From the NCBI RefSeq assembly GCF_001445575.1, contig NZ_CP013200.1, positions 186,001 through 250,000 on the forward strand: a stretch of DNA of 64,000 nt, in the 5' to 3' direction. Shown here in pieces: positions 11,120 through 20,027 of the stretch. The DNA comes from Arthrobacter alpinus. Lineage in GTDB: Bacteria; Actinomycetota; Actinomycetes; Actinomycetales; Micrococcaceae. The translations under genes were made by a program, and so were the position numbers. Position 1 is the first letter of the stretch, and the number at the start of each line of letters is the position of its first letter. Below the pieces are notes generated by a model. The model ran no database searches, was not told where the DNA came from, and saw only the letters and a program-made list of their open reading frames with translations.

Positions 11120-11204
11120 CAACGCTCCCGCAGCGAAAGGGCACTTTCGGCAAACGCTCCCGCAGCGAATGGGCACTTTCGGCAAACGCTCCCGCAGCGA
11201 AAGG
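11120..11204. repeat. Tandem 32-bp repeat, 2.7 copies
   Basis: A 32-bp unit with core AACGCTCCCGCAGCGAA followed by GGGCACTTTCGG starts at 11120, 11151 and 11183, the first copy lacking one base. Each unit contains the small palindrome CGCTCCCGCAGCG. It sits directly before the promoter of the second paralog. Confidence 0.8.
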
Positions 11205-11244
11205 CTACGGTTAAGACATCCAACCCCTGACCGCAAGGAATACT

Positions 11245-12462
11245 GTGGCCAAGAAGTCCAGCAAAGCCAAAAAGACCCGTTTCGGCAACCCCGCGACGGC
11301 TGCCGCCGCGGAAGGCGCCACCGCGAGCAATGTCATTTCATTCAGCGACGCTGTTGCACAACGTGCCAAGGCGGGGCTGCTGCCAGCACCGATGGACAGG
11401 CTGGTTCCCGCCTTCAAAGACTGGATGGCAGCGGCTGGGGTGCCAACTGAGGAGATCCCCAGACTGGCCAGCCTGCTGATGAACTTTTTCAGGAATTACA
11501 CCGCAAGCGCCTCCTCCCCGGACCCCACAAAACTGGACGTCAAGCTCACCGGCCAAATGCTTGAGGATGCCGGGCGCTTCCACCCCGAAATGCGGGTCAG
11601 TGTTTCCCTGGCCCTGAATTCCTATCTCAAGTTCCTGCTGACAACGCAGGCGTGGACCGGGCCCCACACTGATTTGCTGGCCTTGCTGAGTCTCACTGAC
11701 GAGACAATCTTTGCCCCGTCCAGCCAGGAATTGGCATTGTATGTTTACCATGACGGATCGGACCCGGCGGCGGCGGGAGCAGACCGTGCGGCCCGTCCCT
11801 ATGTCCTTTGGGCCGCAGCCCTTCTGGAGTGGATCGGTGATGGGCGGGAGCTGACCGCCACAGGATTGCTGCGCCGCAAAGACATTGCTGCGGCCGCCGC
11901 GTGCGTTGAGGTCGATGCCCTTGGAAGTGCAAGCGTTCAGTTGCCATCCGACGGCCAAGAACCGGCACGTACAGTGACATCAATGGCACATGTGCCTCGC
12001 CTGATGCAGTACTGGCAAGCCCTGATTGACACGAAGTTGATCCGGGTCCGCGGGAAGAAGGCTGAGCCGACCAAGGCGGGACGGGCTTTCCTTCGTGCAC
12101 CCGCATTGGCCTTGCAGCCGACGGCTCAGCTGGCCTATTGCCTGTTCTACGACGAGACCATCCCGTACGATGACTCCGACCCCGCCGGATCCACCGAGGC
12201 CGCAGTCGCCCGGTTGTTGGCAGCCGCCGCATCCAGCGCTCCTGACATCGCCATCCCGTTTGAGCCGGCAGAGGCTAGCCACCCCTTTGATCTCAGCGAC
12301 TGGCAGGCGCTCCGAGTGGCCCGTTCGCTCACCGATCTGGCCACCGCCGGCCTTGTGGAACAAGGAACTGTTTTGGTGGTTCCACAATCCGTCCGCCTTG
12401 GGCTCACGCCCGTGCTCGAGAGCCTTGACGAGATGATCACTGAGGCTGACAGCTCCCATTGA
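11245..12462 (+). CDS. Hypothetical protein, second of a paralogous pair
   Basis: A 405-residue protein paralogous to its upstream neighbour: both start VAKK, carry an RFGNPA box after a lysine-rich leader, share an AALLEWIGDGRELT-like segment (ALLEWIGEGKDLA in the first) and a later wing-like GKKAEPTKAGRAF region. The upstream sequence is also shared: CTACGGTTAAG about 35 bases before a CCGCAAGGAA-type binding site and the GTG at 11245. No known family was identified. The protein is probably cytosolic; possible DNA or RNA binding is inferred from the basic leader and winged-helix-like part. Confidence 0.7.
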   Translation: MAKKSSKAKKTRFGNPATAAAAEGATASNVISFSDAVAQRAKAGLLPAPMDRLVPAFKDWMAAAGVPTEEIPRLASLLMNFFRNYTASASSPDPTKLDVKLTGQMLEDAGRFHPEMRVSVSLALNSYLKFLLTTQAWTGPHTDLLALLSLTDETIFAPSSQELALYVYHDGSDPAAAGADRAARPYVLWAAALLEWIGDGRELTATGLLRRKDIAAAAACVEVDALGSASVQLPSDGQEPARTVTSMAHVPRLMQYWQALIDTKLIRVRGKKAEPTKAGRAFLRAPALALQPTAQLAYCLFYDETIPYDDSDPAGSTEAAVARLLAAAASSAPDIAIPFEPAEASHPFDLSDWQALRVARSLTDLATAGLVEQGTVLVVPQSVRLGLTPVLESLDEMITEADSSH

Positions 12463-12502
12463 GGGAGCGTTCGCCAAAACACCCCAATTGATGAGGGAGC
12501 GT
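12452..12502. repeat. Intergenic repeat with GCTCCC/GGGAGC hairpins
   Basis: AGCTCCC-attga-GGGAGCG spans the stop codon of the second paralog, and a second unit AAACACCCCAATTGATGAGGGAGCG follows in part. This belongs to the same family as 9662-9751 and 63206-63292 and may terminate transcription between the convergent genes. Confidence 0.6.
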
Positions 12503-12513
12503 CGTAAGAAGAG

Positions 12514-13443
12514 TTAGTGCCCTGCGGTACCCGGACCGATCCCGTGCACACGCAGCTGGAGCAGGGCCAGGTCTAGGAGCGGCGTTGCCACCCCGAGTTC
12601 GCGGGCGCGGCGGGTGAAGTCACCCACGATGTGCTCGCCCTCATTGGGCAGCCCGGCCGTGACGTCGCGGTACAGCGATGAGGTGAACGCCGAACCGGGG
12701 GCGGTCAGGAATGCCAGAGTGTTGGCCGCCTCGGCCTCCGGCACGGGAAATCCGGCGGCAGCGGCCACATCACACGTTTCCATCACCACTCTGGCAACAA
12801 AGGCGGCCCCGCCGGGCGCCGCGGCAATGGCACCCACAGGCCCGCGCATCAAGCATGTCACCACGCCCGCAGCAACTATGAACACCCACTTCTGCCACAT
12901 CACATCCAGTCCGTTGGGCGCTGCGATGACGTCAATTCCGGGGACCGAAATCTCGGCCAGGATCCGCTCCAGCCGTGCGGAAGTGCCGCCGCCCTGTTCC
13001 CCGAGGGTCCACCGCGCCATCGGCGCCAAGATGGCAATGTCGCCGTCCACGTTGATGGTGCCGACCAGATGAACCACGGATCCCAGCACCTTGTCCGCGC
13101 CAAACTCTGCCGCCAGCGCATCCATGTGCGCCATCCCATTCAGAAACGGCACAATCAACGTGTCCGGCCCCACCGCCGGGGCAAGGTCAGCAAGTGCGCT
13201 TTGAAGTCCGGCAGCCTTCACGGTGAGAAGAACGACGTCGTACCTCTCACCCAGCTCCCCTGCCGTGAGTACCTTTGGCTCGATCCGAAGCTCCCGCTCC
13301 AGCCCGGCAATCCGCAGGCCGCGCCGCTTCAGGAACGCTGCGCGCTGCTCACGGACAAGGAACGTCACGTCCCGGCCAGCCTCGGCCAGTCGGGCACCAA
13401 AATAGCCGCCCGTGGCGCCTGCCCCAACTATGAGAATCTTCAT
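12514..13443 (-). CDS. panE: 2-dehydropantoate 2-reductase (ketopantoate reductase family)
   Basis: This 309-residue enzyme family reduces ketopantoate to pantoate with NADPH for coenzyme A synthesis. It begins MKILIVGAGATGGYFGARL, the Rossmann dinucleotide-binding motif, has a conserved LLTVKAAG strand and a PFLNGMAHMD segment, and a C-terminal helical domain with NGLDVMWQKW. The start at 13443 is fixed by the Rossmann strand and overlaps the upstream DUF2127 gene by 4 bases (ATGA), implying translational coupling. Because many actinobacteria carry several such paralogs, the true substrate could be another 2-oxo acid. Confidence 0.85.
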   Translation of the reverse strand: MKILIVGAGATGGYFGARLAEAGRDVTFLVREQRAAFLKRRGLRIAGLERELRIEPKVLTAGELGERYDVVLLTVKAAGLQSALADLAPAVGPDTLIVPFLNGMAHMDALAAEFGADKVLGSVVHLVGTINVDGDIAILAPMARWTLGEQGGGTSARLERILAEISVPGIDVIAAPNGLDVMWQKWVFIVAAGVVTCLMRGPVGAIAAAPGGAAFVARVVMETCDVAAAAGFPVPEAEAANTLAFLTAPGSAFTSSLYRDVTAGLPNEGEHIVGDFTRRARELGVATPLLDLALLQLRVHGIGPGTAGH

Positions 13444-13931
13444 GCCGCAGCTATTCTCCGCGCACGGTGCCGGCGGTATTCGTGCCAGGTGAGCACCACT
13501 ATGAGGATATCGAACACCGTCAGCGCCACCAGCCCGGCCGACGGCGTGACGCTGAGTTGGTAGAGCTGGTACAGGATGAAGATGATCAGGACGGCGATCA
13601 TCCACGGGTAGGCCCACAGTTTCTGGCGCAGTAGGGCGGTGACGAGGACAACCTTCACGATGCCGTGGGCCAGCAGGTAGATGGCGCCGAAGAGCACCAC
13701 ATGGTCGGTCAGCCCGGCAGTCCCCTGCAGGATGTGGTTGGCAATGAAGTCGTTGGGGTCATCTGTCAGTTCCGGCTGGGTGATGAGGATGGCCAGCTGC
13801 TTGATCTTGTCCGGGGCAACGAAAAGCAGCAGCGTTCCGCCGATCAATTCCAGCACACCGTCGAGGCCCTTGAAGATGATGGCGACGTAGAAGAATCTGT
13901 CCCACCAATCGGATTTCCGTGCTGCTGTCAT
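13440..13931 (-). CDS. DUF2127 family membrane protein
   Basis: A 163-residue membrane protein with about four hydrophobic segments (FYVAIIFKGLDGVLELIGGTLLLF; HVVLFGAIYLLAHGIVKVVLV; PWMIAVLIIFILYQLYQ; LVALTVFDILIVVLTW) and a basic C-terminus (HEYRRHRARR). The first segment matches the start of DUF2127 proteins, whose role is unknown. It is the first gene of a two-gene unit with panE, joined by a 4-base overlap. Confidence 0.8.
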   Translation of the reverse strand: MTAARKSDWWDRFFYVAIIFKGLDGVLELIGGTLLLFVAPDKIKQLAILITQPELTDDPNDFIANHILQGTAGLTDHVVLFGAIYLLAHGIVKVVLVTALLRQKLWAYPWMIAVLIIFILYQLYQLSVTPSAGLVALTVFDILIVVLTWHEYRRHRARRIAAA

Positions 13932-14196
13932 GGGGCCTCCCGCCGCGCGTTCTCTTTCTGGAGGTTAGCACTGCAGGCTAGGCGGATACCGGGACACAGG
14001 AGGACAGCGCCCCGCTGCTGGAAATCATGCCGGGACAGCGCCCATTCAATGACTGCCACTGCCCCAACCTCCGTCCCTTCCAACGCTTCATCACCTTTCG
14101 GGCCTTTTTAGCCAACGCTTCATCACCTTTGGGGCGATGTCGGCCAACGCTCGTGCAGTAACCAGTACAAGAGTCAGGTCTGCGCGAGCGGCGGGA
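13932..14196. repeat. Gap with short direct repeats
   Basis: The 265-base gap holds no gene I can support. A 24-bp word beginning CCAACGCTTCATCACCTTT occurs at 14080 and 14112, with a truncated third start at 14143. These are degenerate relatives of the CAACGCTCCCTCA repeat family found elsewhere in the window. Confidence 0.55.
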
Positions 14197-15108
14197 TTAC
14201 CGTGGCGGGATTCGGAACGTCTCCACGGTGAAATCAAGCAGCGCCTGCGCGCGAGGGCTGAGCCGAAGGCGTTCTGGCCAAATGCCCACCACATTGGTCT
14301 GGCTGGCAGGCGGGTCCAACGGTATTAAGGCGACGGGCAGCCCCTCGATCGTGACGGGCGCCCAGTTCGGGCGCGACATCAGGAGCCCATAGCCCAGTCC
14401 TCTGCCCACTAATCCTTGAACAAGGTTGATCTGCGGCATGTTCGCTATGACTGTCGGGCTCAGGCCTCGTTCAGCAAAAACCCGGTTCGTATTGGCCCAG
14501 CTAGGGCTGGCGTCGTACATTATCAGTGGTTCCGGGGCCAGTTGGTCCAGATCGACAACGTCCTGCTGGGCCAGCGGGTGGTCAACGGGCAGCACCGCCT
14601 GCAGCTCAGTCCCGTAGATGGTTTGGCGCTGGAGTCCTGCCGGCAATTCCATGTCATAGACAATCGCCAGGTCCAGTCGGCCGTTCTCCAGTGCGGGCAA
14701 CAGCTCGTCGTGTGTCCCCACCACGACCTCCACATCAACGCCGGGATGAATTTTGGGAAAGCCGCCAAGGATTGCGGGCAGCACGCTGGCGGCGAAACTG
14801 GCGAAGCAGCCCAACTTAACCGGCCCTGTTAACCGCCCAGCTGCCCCACTCATCTCCGCCACCAGATTCTCCGCATCATTGAGCAGGGCCCGGGCCCGCA
14901 CAGCAAAGTATTCCCCGGCAGGCGTTAGCTGCAGTCCGCGGGCTTTTCGGCGGATACAAAGCTGCTCACCAACAGAGCTTTCCAGCCGCGTGATGGCTTG
15001 GGAGAGCGCGGATTCGGAGAAGTGCAGGTAGGCGGCCGCATCGCTGAGCGTTGGAAAGTCGGCCATCGCCACAAACAGTTCCAGCTGGCGGAGGGTGAAA
15101 TTGGACAT
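14197..15108 (-). CDS. LysR family transcriptional regulator
   Basis: A 303-residue LysR-type regulator. The N-terminal winged helix reads FTLRQLELFVAMADFPTLSDAA and then SESALSQAITRLESSVGEQL; the C-terminal two-lobed effector domain follows, starting GPVKLGCFASFAASVLPAIL. It is divergent from an MHS-family transporter at 15280, so it most likely controls that transporter in response to the transported acid. The 170-base AT-rich gap between them should hold its T-N11-A operator. Confidence 0.9.
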   Translation of the reverse strand: MSNFTLRQLELFVAMADFPTLSDAAAYLHFSESALSQAITRLESSVGEQLCIRRKARGLQLTPAGEYFAVRARALLNDAENLVAEMSGAAGRLTGPVKLGCFASFAASVLPAILGGFPKIHPGVDVEVVVGTHDELLPALENGRLDLAIVYDMELPAGLQRQTIYGTELQAVLPVDHPLAQQDVVDLDQLAPEPLIMYDASPSWANTNRVFAERGLSPTVIANMPQINLVQGLVGRGLGYGLLMSRPNWAPVTIEGLPVALIPLDPPASQTNVVGIWPERLRLSPRAQALLDFTVETFRIPPR

Positions 15109-15279
15109 AGCGCCACTCTTTCATATAACCGAATTAGTTTGTTGAATTTCTTAAGTTTACTCACGGAAGTTTTACTGTGACACTGATTACACCCCGTTAG
15201 CCCGCCCCTGCCGCCAAGTTAGTTCGCAGTCCGCGGCAGGCACTAGGCAGCCCCGGACAAACTTCAAGGACTTCACATC
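15109..15279. promoter_or_regulatory. Divergent promoter region, LysR gene / MHS transporter
   Basis: The first 70 bases are strikingly AT-rich for this genome (CATATAACCGAATTAG onward), as expected for overlapping divergent promoters. AAGGA 9 bases before 15280 is the transporter binding site. I could not fix the LysR box. Confidence 0.45.
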
Positions 15280-16653
15280 ATGAGCAACACAAGAGCTGTT
15301 GACACGAAGCGCACGCAGCGACGCGTCGCCTTCGCAACCCTCATCGGCACCACCGTCGAGTGGTACGACTATTTCATCTACGCCACGGCCGCCGGCCTAG
15401 TGTTTGCCCACCTTTTCTTTGGGCCAGCCGGCACCCAGATCGGTTTGTTGCTTGCCTTCGCTTCCGTCGGCATCAGCTTCCTGTTCCGACCCCTCGGCGC
15501 TTTCTTGGCCGGCCACTACGGCGACAAGATCGGCCGCAAGGCCATGCTCGTCCTGACCCTATTGCTGATGGGCCTGAGCACCATGCTCATCGGCGTCCTG
15601 CCCACTTATGAGACGGCGGGCGTCATCGCCCCGATCCTGCTGCTGCTCTTGCGCATCCTGCAGGGCGTCTCCGCGGGTGGCGAATGGGGCGGCGCCGTCC
15701 TGATGGCTGTCGAGCATGCGCCCGCCAATAAGCGCGGACGGGCAGGCTCGTTCCCCCAGCTCGGCGTGCCGCTGGGCCTGCTTCTAGCCTCCGGCATCAT
15801 GGCGCTGATGACAGGTGTCATCGCCCCCGGCGATGCCTTCCTGGAGTGGGGCTGGCGCATCCCGTTCCTGCTCAGCTTCGTCCTGATCGGCGTGGGCTAC
15901 TTTGTGCGTCGCGCCGTGGAAGAAAGCCCCGTGTTCCTGGAAATCGCGGAAAAGAAGGCACAGCCCAAGGTTCCCATTGTCGAGTTGTTCCGCAAGCATT
16001 GGCGCCTGGTCATCCTGGCGGCCCTGGTCTTTGTCGGCAACAACGCCGCCGGCTACATGGCCACGGGCGGCTTTATCCCCAGCTACGCCACCAACCCCGA
16101 GGGAATCGTGGGCTTGGAAAAGACGCCCGTGCTGATCGCTATGACCTTTGCGGCAGCCATGTGGCTCATCTTCACGGCACTGGCGGGCGGCATGGCCGAC
16201 AAAATTGGGCGTAAGCGTACCTATATCATCGGTTACATCGTCATGGCCCTGACCGTATTTCCACTGTTCCTGCTGATTAACACCGGCGAACTCTGGGCCT
16301 TGTACCTGGCGCTGCTGCTGCTCACCTTCGGATTGGGCCTGACTTATGGCCCGCAGGCCGCCTGGTACAGCGAGATCTTCCCGGCCTCGGTGCGCTTCTC
16401 CGGCGTCTCCATCTCCTACGCCATCGGCGCCATTCTGGGCGGTGCCTTCTCCCCCTTGATCGCCCAGTGGCTGCTGCAGGCCACCGGCACCAGCCTCGCC
16501 ATCTCCGGCTACCTGTTGCTGACCACGCTCATCGGATTGTCCGCGGTCATCATGCTCAAGGACCGCTCCGGAATCAACCTCAGCATCACCAACCAGGCCG
16601 AGCAGGAGGTTGGCGCCACCATTTTCGACAAGCGCCAGCCGTCCAACGTCTAA
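15280..16653 (+). CDS. MHS family MFS transporter (metabolite:H+ symporter)
   Basis: A 457-residue, 12-helix carrier. The start GTTVEWYDYFIYATAAGLVFAHLFF is diagnostic of the metabolite:H+ symporter branch (ShiA, KgtP, ProP), which imports small organic acids and related solutes. Further marks are GHYGDKIGRKAML after helix 2 and LLRILQGVSAGGEWGGAVLMAVEHAP in helices 4-5. Next to the aromatic amine/arylacetate genes, an aromatic or dicarboxylic acid is a plausible substrate, but that rests on context. It ends at a strong terminator. Confidence 0.88.
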   Translation: MSNTRAVDTKRTQRRVAFATLIGTTVEWYDYFIYATAAGLVFAHLFFGPAGTQIGLLLAFASVGISFLFRPLGAFLAGHYGDKIGRKAMLVLTLLLMGLSTMLIGVLPTYETAGVIAPILLLLLRILQGVSAGGEWGGAVLMAVEHAPANKRGRAGSFPQLGVPLGLLLASGIMALMTGVIAPGDAFLEWGWRIPFLLSFVLIGVGYFVRRAVEESPVFLEIAEKKAQPKVPIVELFRKHWRLVILAALVFVGNNAAGYMATGGFIPSYATNPEGIVGLEKTPVLIAMTFAAAMWLIFTALAGGMADKIGRKRTYIIGYIVMALTVFPLFLLINTGELWALYLALLLLTFGLGLTYGPQAAWYSEIFPASVRFSGVSISYAIGAILGGAFSPLIAQWLLQATGTSLAISGYLLLTTLIGLSAVIMLKDRSGINLSITNQAEQEVGATIFDKRQPSNV

Positions 16654-16666
16654 CTTAAATCAAAGC

Positions 16667-16716
16667 AAGTACGACGGCGGCACCCACCTGGCGTGGATGC
16701 CGCCGTCGTACTTTTT
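16667..16716 (+). terminator. Rho-independent terminator after MHS transporter
   Basis: A 16-bp perfect stem, AAGTACGACGGCGGCA (16667-16682) with TGCCGCCGTCGTACTT (16698-16713), followed by TTT. As the stem ends in AA/TT on both sides it can also act on the convergent membrane-protein gene. Confidence 0.88.
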
Positions 16717-16740
16717 GCCCGGGTCAGGGACGAGAGAATC

Positions 16741-17232
16741 CTAAGCGGCGCAGTCACGCGAGCGCCGCATCGCCCACGCGGCCAGCAGGGCCACTGCCAG
16801 CTCAAGGGCGATCACTGCCAGCATTGCTGCTGGCTGCGGATGAGGGCCAACGGCCAGCGTGCTGATGGGATGGCCGCCGCCGTGGTGGGATCCTGCCATG
16901 GAAGCAGGGCCAAGGAGCAGCGCAGCGTGCACGGCCACCATGGCGAGGGACATGGTGAACATAATCTGAACGGCCCGCTCATGGCCGCGCTGCCAGAGCG
17001 TCACTGCACACGGAAGGCAGGCGGCGGCCATGAGCAGCATCAACGCGCTTTCCCACGGCATGGCACGGTGTTCCCACGCCATCCAAAGATGGGCGCCGAC
17101 GGAGGCCAGTGCGAAGGCTGCGCACAGACGGACCGGCAATCCGGTCCGCCCCGCAGCCGTGCCAGCACCGACAACGCCGGCAGCTCCGGTATTTCCAGCA
17201 TGGCCTTGCGTGTCAGCAGTGACAGTTGTCAT
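16741..17232 (-). CDS. Histidine-containing small membrane protein coupled to amine oxidase
   Basis: A 163-residue protein with about four predicted membrane segments and a periplasm-facing-looking loop with [10 protein letters not shown]. Its ATG at 17232 lies inside the last codons of the amine oxidase gene (20-base overlap), so the two are almost certainly translated together. The oxidase needs copper; the histidine motif raises the possibility of a copper-supply role, but no known family is recognised. Confidence 0.65.
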   Translation of the reverse strand: MTTVTADTQGHAGNTGAAGVVGAGTAAGRTGLPVRLCAAFALASVGAHLWMAWEHRAMPWESALMLLMAAACLPCAVTLWQRGHERAVQIMFTMSLAMVAVHAALLLGPASMAGSHHGGGHPISTLAVGPHPQPAAMLAVIALELAVALLAAWAMRRSRDCAA

Positions 17233-19177
17233 CGCCGTCAGCTCCACCCGGGTTATTAGCTCCGCCACAATGCGTGCCACCTGCTGGAACACTGGCTGGC
17301 ACGTCCAGCACGGGGCTGCGGTCAAAGAACCCCTCGGGGCGGAGCTTGAAGCCCACGGTGTCGACGGGCATGATGGGCCAGTCTTCCAAGCGGGGGAAGT
17401 GAGTCAGGCCAAAGGTGTGCCACACCACCAGGTCCTCACCGTCCAACTCTCGGTTGCCGGCAATGTAAGCCGGCAGGCCCGCGCCGCCGCCGTGCTGGTT
17501 GACAAAGTCACCCGTGGGGTAGCGCTCATCCTCGGAAAATTGCGTGACCCACAGGTCCTTCGTGGCAAATGTAGCGCGCTGGGCCACCGATGATTCGGGG
17601 TCCGCCAACAGCATCGGTTGGCCCTGAGGGTGCAGCTTGTAGCCCACGGGCTCGCCCAGGCGATTCAGCGACGTTGGATTGGAAATGATCCAGGTCCGCC
17701 CGGCACGCATGTCCGCCTCACGGACAGCCTCGGATTCCGTACCCAAAATGGTGCGCTTGCGCGTGAAGGCATTGCCGCGTTCATTCCCTTCACCCATGGG
17801 CACCCGCACCACGTCCTCTTCCTCGACACGGTTGGCAAAGCCGTCGATGGCCATATCCAGGCGCGCCCCAAAGAGGTGCTGGTGGTACGGGGCACCAAGT
17901 CCCGGCGCCAGTTCGGATGCGTAAGGGTAGCCCTTGCCCGGATGCGCGCTGGTGAAGACGATGCCAGTGGCCTTGGCCTCGAATTCGATGGTGCCGTCCA
18001 GGTAGAGGTACCAGTAAAAGCCGTAGTCGTAGTTGCCAATGGTGGTAAAGAAGGAGACCACCAGGCGGCGGTTGCGGCGGGTGTAGTTGATACCGGTCCA
18101 CAGATCCGAGTGCTTGGCCAGGATCGAGGCGTCCTCCTCGTGCATGCAGATGCCGTTGCGAATTTCGCGCGGGTTGCCGAAGGCGTCTGCGACGACGGGG
18201 CTCAGGTAGGTGATTTCACCCAGGCAGTCGCAGCCCAGCTCCAGAGAATTGGCGTACTGGCCCACCAGGTATTCGCCTGTATCGAAGTAGTTTTGCCAGG
18301 ACCGCACCGGTGAGGGGTCTCCGTAAGGGACCACCATCTCGGCAATGGATGCACGGTTAATGATGGGGCGTTTGCGGCCGCGGTCATTGAAGGCCAGATT
18401 GTTCAGGACAACGCCTTCACGGACGTCGAAGCCGATGTCCAGGCTCCAGTTCTCCCATTCAATGTGATTGCCGGCGGTCACGGAGAAGCTAGGACCTTCG
18501 GGTTGGGTGATGTTGATGGGCTTCTGGGTTGTCCGCGTAGGGCCCGTCAGTTCAGGATCCGTGTAATTGCCATGCTCGGCCGGAACCGGGACCACACCAA
18601 AATCCAGAACCGCATCGACGCTCTTGTTGGTGACATCCACATAGGCAACCAGCCCATCCACAGGATGCGCCCATGCGCTGTCCTCCGGGAAGTCTTGGTA
18701 GAACGCCAGCCCACGGAGAATACGGCGGCCTTTTTCCTCAGGGTATTCAAAGACGCCTGCGGACAGCGGCGCCACCCGCACCTTTTCCACCGCCAGGTTC
18801 CGGGCGGCCAGAGCCTCTAGCCATTCGGGGTGAGTTGCTAGAAGTGCCTCTACAACCTCAAATTCCTCTTCTAGCACGGGCAACTCGCCGGTGACTGCGG
18901 TGTCGAGTTCGACGGCGGACTCAACAGTTCCACGAGTCACAGAGACCACGGCGTCCTTGGGTGCCGCACCGATTACATCGTGCAGGAACACCCGGAAACG
19001 GCGGTCGACGGCGGCCCCCTCGGATGAGCCCCTCGGTGGATCGAGCAGCCCCAGGTAAGCGATCCGGGCCGACTCCCCCAGCAGCCCGGCGGCGTGCAGG
19101 ATCTCACGCACAGCCGCGATCTCGGCGCTGGTGGTCATTTGATAAGCGGAGACTTCAAGGTCTTTGGCGGCAGTCAT
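17213..19177 (-). CDS. Copper-containing primary amine oxidase (phenylethylamine/tyramine oxidase type)
   Basis: This enzyme deaminates primary amines to aldehydes with release of ammonia and hydrogen peroxide. With the ATG at 19177 (AAGGG 7 bases upstream) the 654-residue chain places every catalytic residue within one position of the A. globiformis enzyme: base Asp299 in YFDTGEY, topaquinone-forming Tyr383 in GNYDYG, copper ligands His432 and His434 (HQH) and His593 (LTHFPR). The C-terminus is an odd Cys/His-rich tail (HCGGANN...DNCHC) that overlaps the next gene. Divergent TetR and nearby AraC regulators, aldehyde dehydrogenase and permease fit aromatic amine use. Confidence 0.93.
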   Translation of the reverse strand: MTAAKDLEVSAYQMTTSAEIAAVREILHAAGLLGESARIAYLGLLDPPRGSSEGAAVDRRFRVFLHDVIGAAPKDAVVSVTRGTVESAVELDTAVTGELPVLEEEFEVVEALLATHPEWLEALAARNLAVEKVRVAPLSAGVFEYPEEKGRRILRGLAFYQDFPEDSAWAHPVDGLVAYVDVTNKSVDAVLDFGVVPVPAEHGNYTDPELTGPTRTTQKPINITQPEGPSFSVTAGNHIEWENWSLDIGFDVREGVVLNNLAFNDRGRKRPIINRASIAEMVVPYGDPSPVRSWQNYFDTGEYLVGQYANSLELGCDCLGEITYLSPVVADAFGNPREIRNGICMHEEDASILAKHSDLWTGINYTRRNRRLVVSFFTTIGNYDYGFYWYLYLDGTIEFEAKATGIVFTSAHPGKGYPYASELAPGLGAPYHQHLFGARLDMAIDGFANRVEEEDVVRVPMGEGNERGNAFTRKRTILGTESEAVREADMRAGRTWIISNPTSLNRLGEPVGYKLHPQGQPMLLADPESSVAQRATFATKDLWVTQFSEDERYPTGDFVNQHGGGAGLPAYIAGNRELDGEDLVVWHTFGLTHFPRLEDWPIMPVDTVGFKLRPEGFFDRSPVLDVPASVPAGGTHCGGANNPGGADGDDNCHC

Positions 19178-19223
19178 GGCAGCCCTTTCATTGCGAGTGG
19201 TGGCCATGGCGGCCGAGATTTTT

Positions 19224-19243
19224 ATTCTATGGTTGTAGAGAAT
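19224..19243. promoter_or_regulatory. Candidate operator between amine oxidase and tetR
   Basis: ATTCT (19224-19228) and AGAAT (19239-19243) form an inverted repeat with a 10-base centre in the AT-rich divergent gap. Placement and symmetry suit a TetR dimer; this is inference. Confidence 0.4.
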
Positions 19244-19316
19244 ACATGCACGTAAGATTCATCACAAGGGTTCGAGTCATATTGCCCAGCCCCCATCACT
19301 CTTCTGGAGAAATTAA

Positions 19317-19928
19317 TTGCCAAAAATTGTCGACCATGACCAGCGGCGACTTGAGCTGGTCGACGCCACCTGGCGCATCATTGCCCGGCATGGAATCGAG
19401 GGCGCCACGATGCGTGAAATCGCCGCAGAGGCGGGCTTCGCCAACGGTGCCCTGAAGCCGTACTTCCCCACCAAGGACAGCCTCATTACCTTCGCCTTCG
19501 GGCACGTCTTCAATCGGACCAACCAGCGCATTGCGGAACGGACCGCCGGAACAGTGGGCCTAGAGGCGCTGCGCGGCTTCTGCCAAGAGGTAATGCCGTT
19601 GGACGAGGACCGCATCAATGAGGCACGCATCGTCATCCCCTTCTGGCAAAAGGCCCTTACCGACCCCACGAAAACCGAGCTGCATGAATCGTCCATGAAC
19701 CAGTGGCGCGCCGTCCTGGCAAAAAACCTCCATCAGGCGCGGAGCCGGGGCGAAGTGACAGTTGCCACCGGAGACGCGAACATCGTCAATCAGCTGATGA
19801 GCATGCTCCTGGGCGCCCAAATCATTGCCGCCATGTCACCCGGCAAGCACCTGCCAGGCCAATTGAGCGCCCAACTGGATGCCTACCTGCTACTCCTCAG
19901 CCCGGCGGACGGAGCCGGAAGTGAGTAG
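19317..19928 (+). CDS. TetR family transcriptional regulator
   Basis: A 203-residue regulator with an N-terminal TetR helix-turn-helix (residues 10-56: WRIIARHGIEGATMREIAAE, then ANGALKPYFPTKDSLI), followed by a helical ligand domain of the BetI-like class. TTG at 19317 is the start: GGAGA lies 6 bases upstream and no ATG fits. It diverges from the amine oxidase operon and is its most likely local regulator. Confidence 0.87.
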   Translation: MPKIVDHDQRRLELVDATWRIIARHGIEGATMREIAAEAGFANGALKPYFPTKDSLITFAFGHVFNRTNQRIAERTAGTVGLEALRGFCQEVMPLDEDRINEARIVIPFWQKALTDPTKTELHESSMNQWRAVLAKNLHQARSRGEVTVATGDANIVNQLMSMLLGAQIIAAMSPGKHLPGQLSAQLDAYLLLLSPADGAGSE

Positions 19929-20027
19929 CCTAAAGTTTTATTCGCCAACTGTCGAAAATAAGTGACAAGGACCACATGAGTCACTAAAGTGGTGGAAAAG
20001 TGTTGTCCAACACAAGGGAATTCTCGA

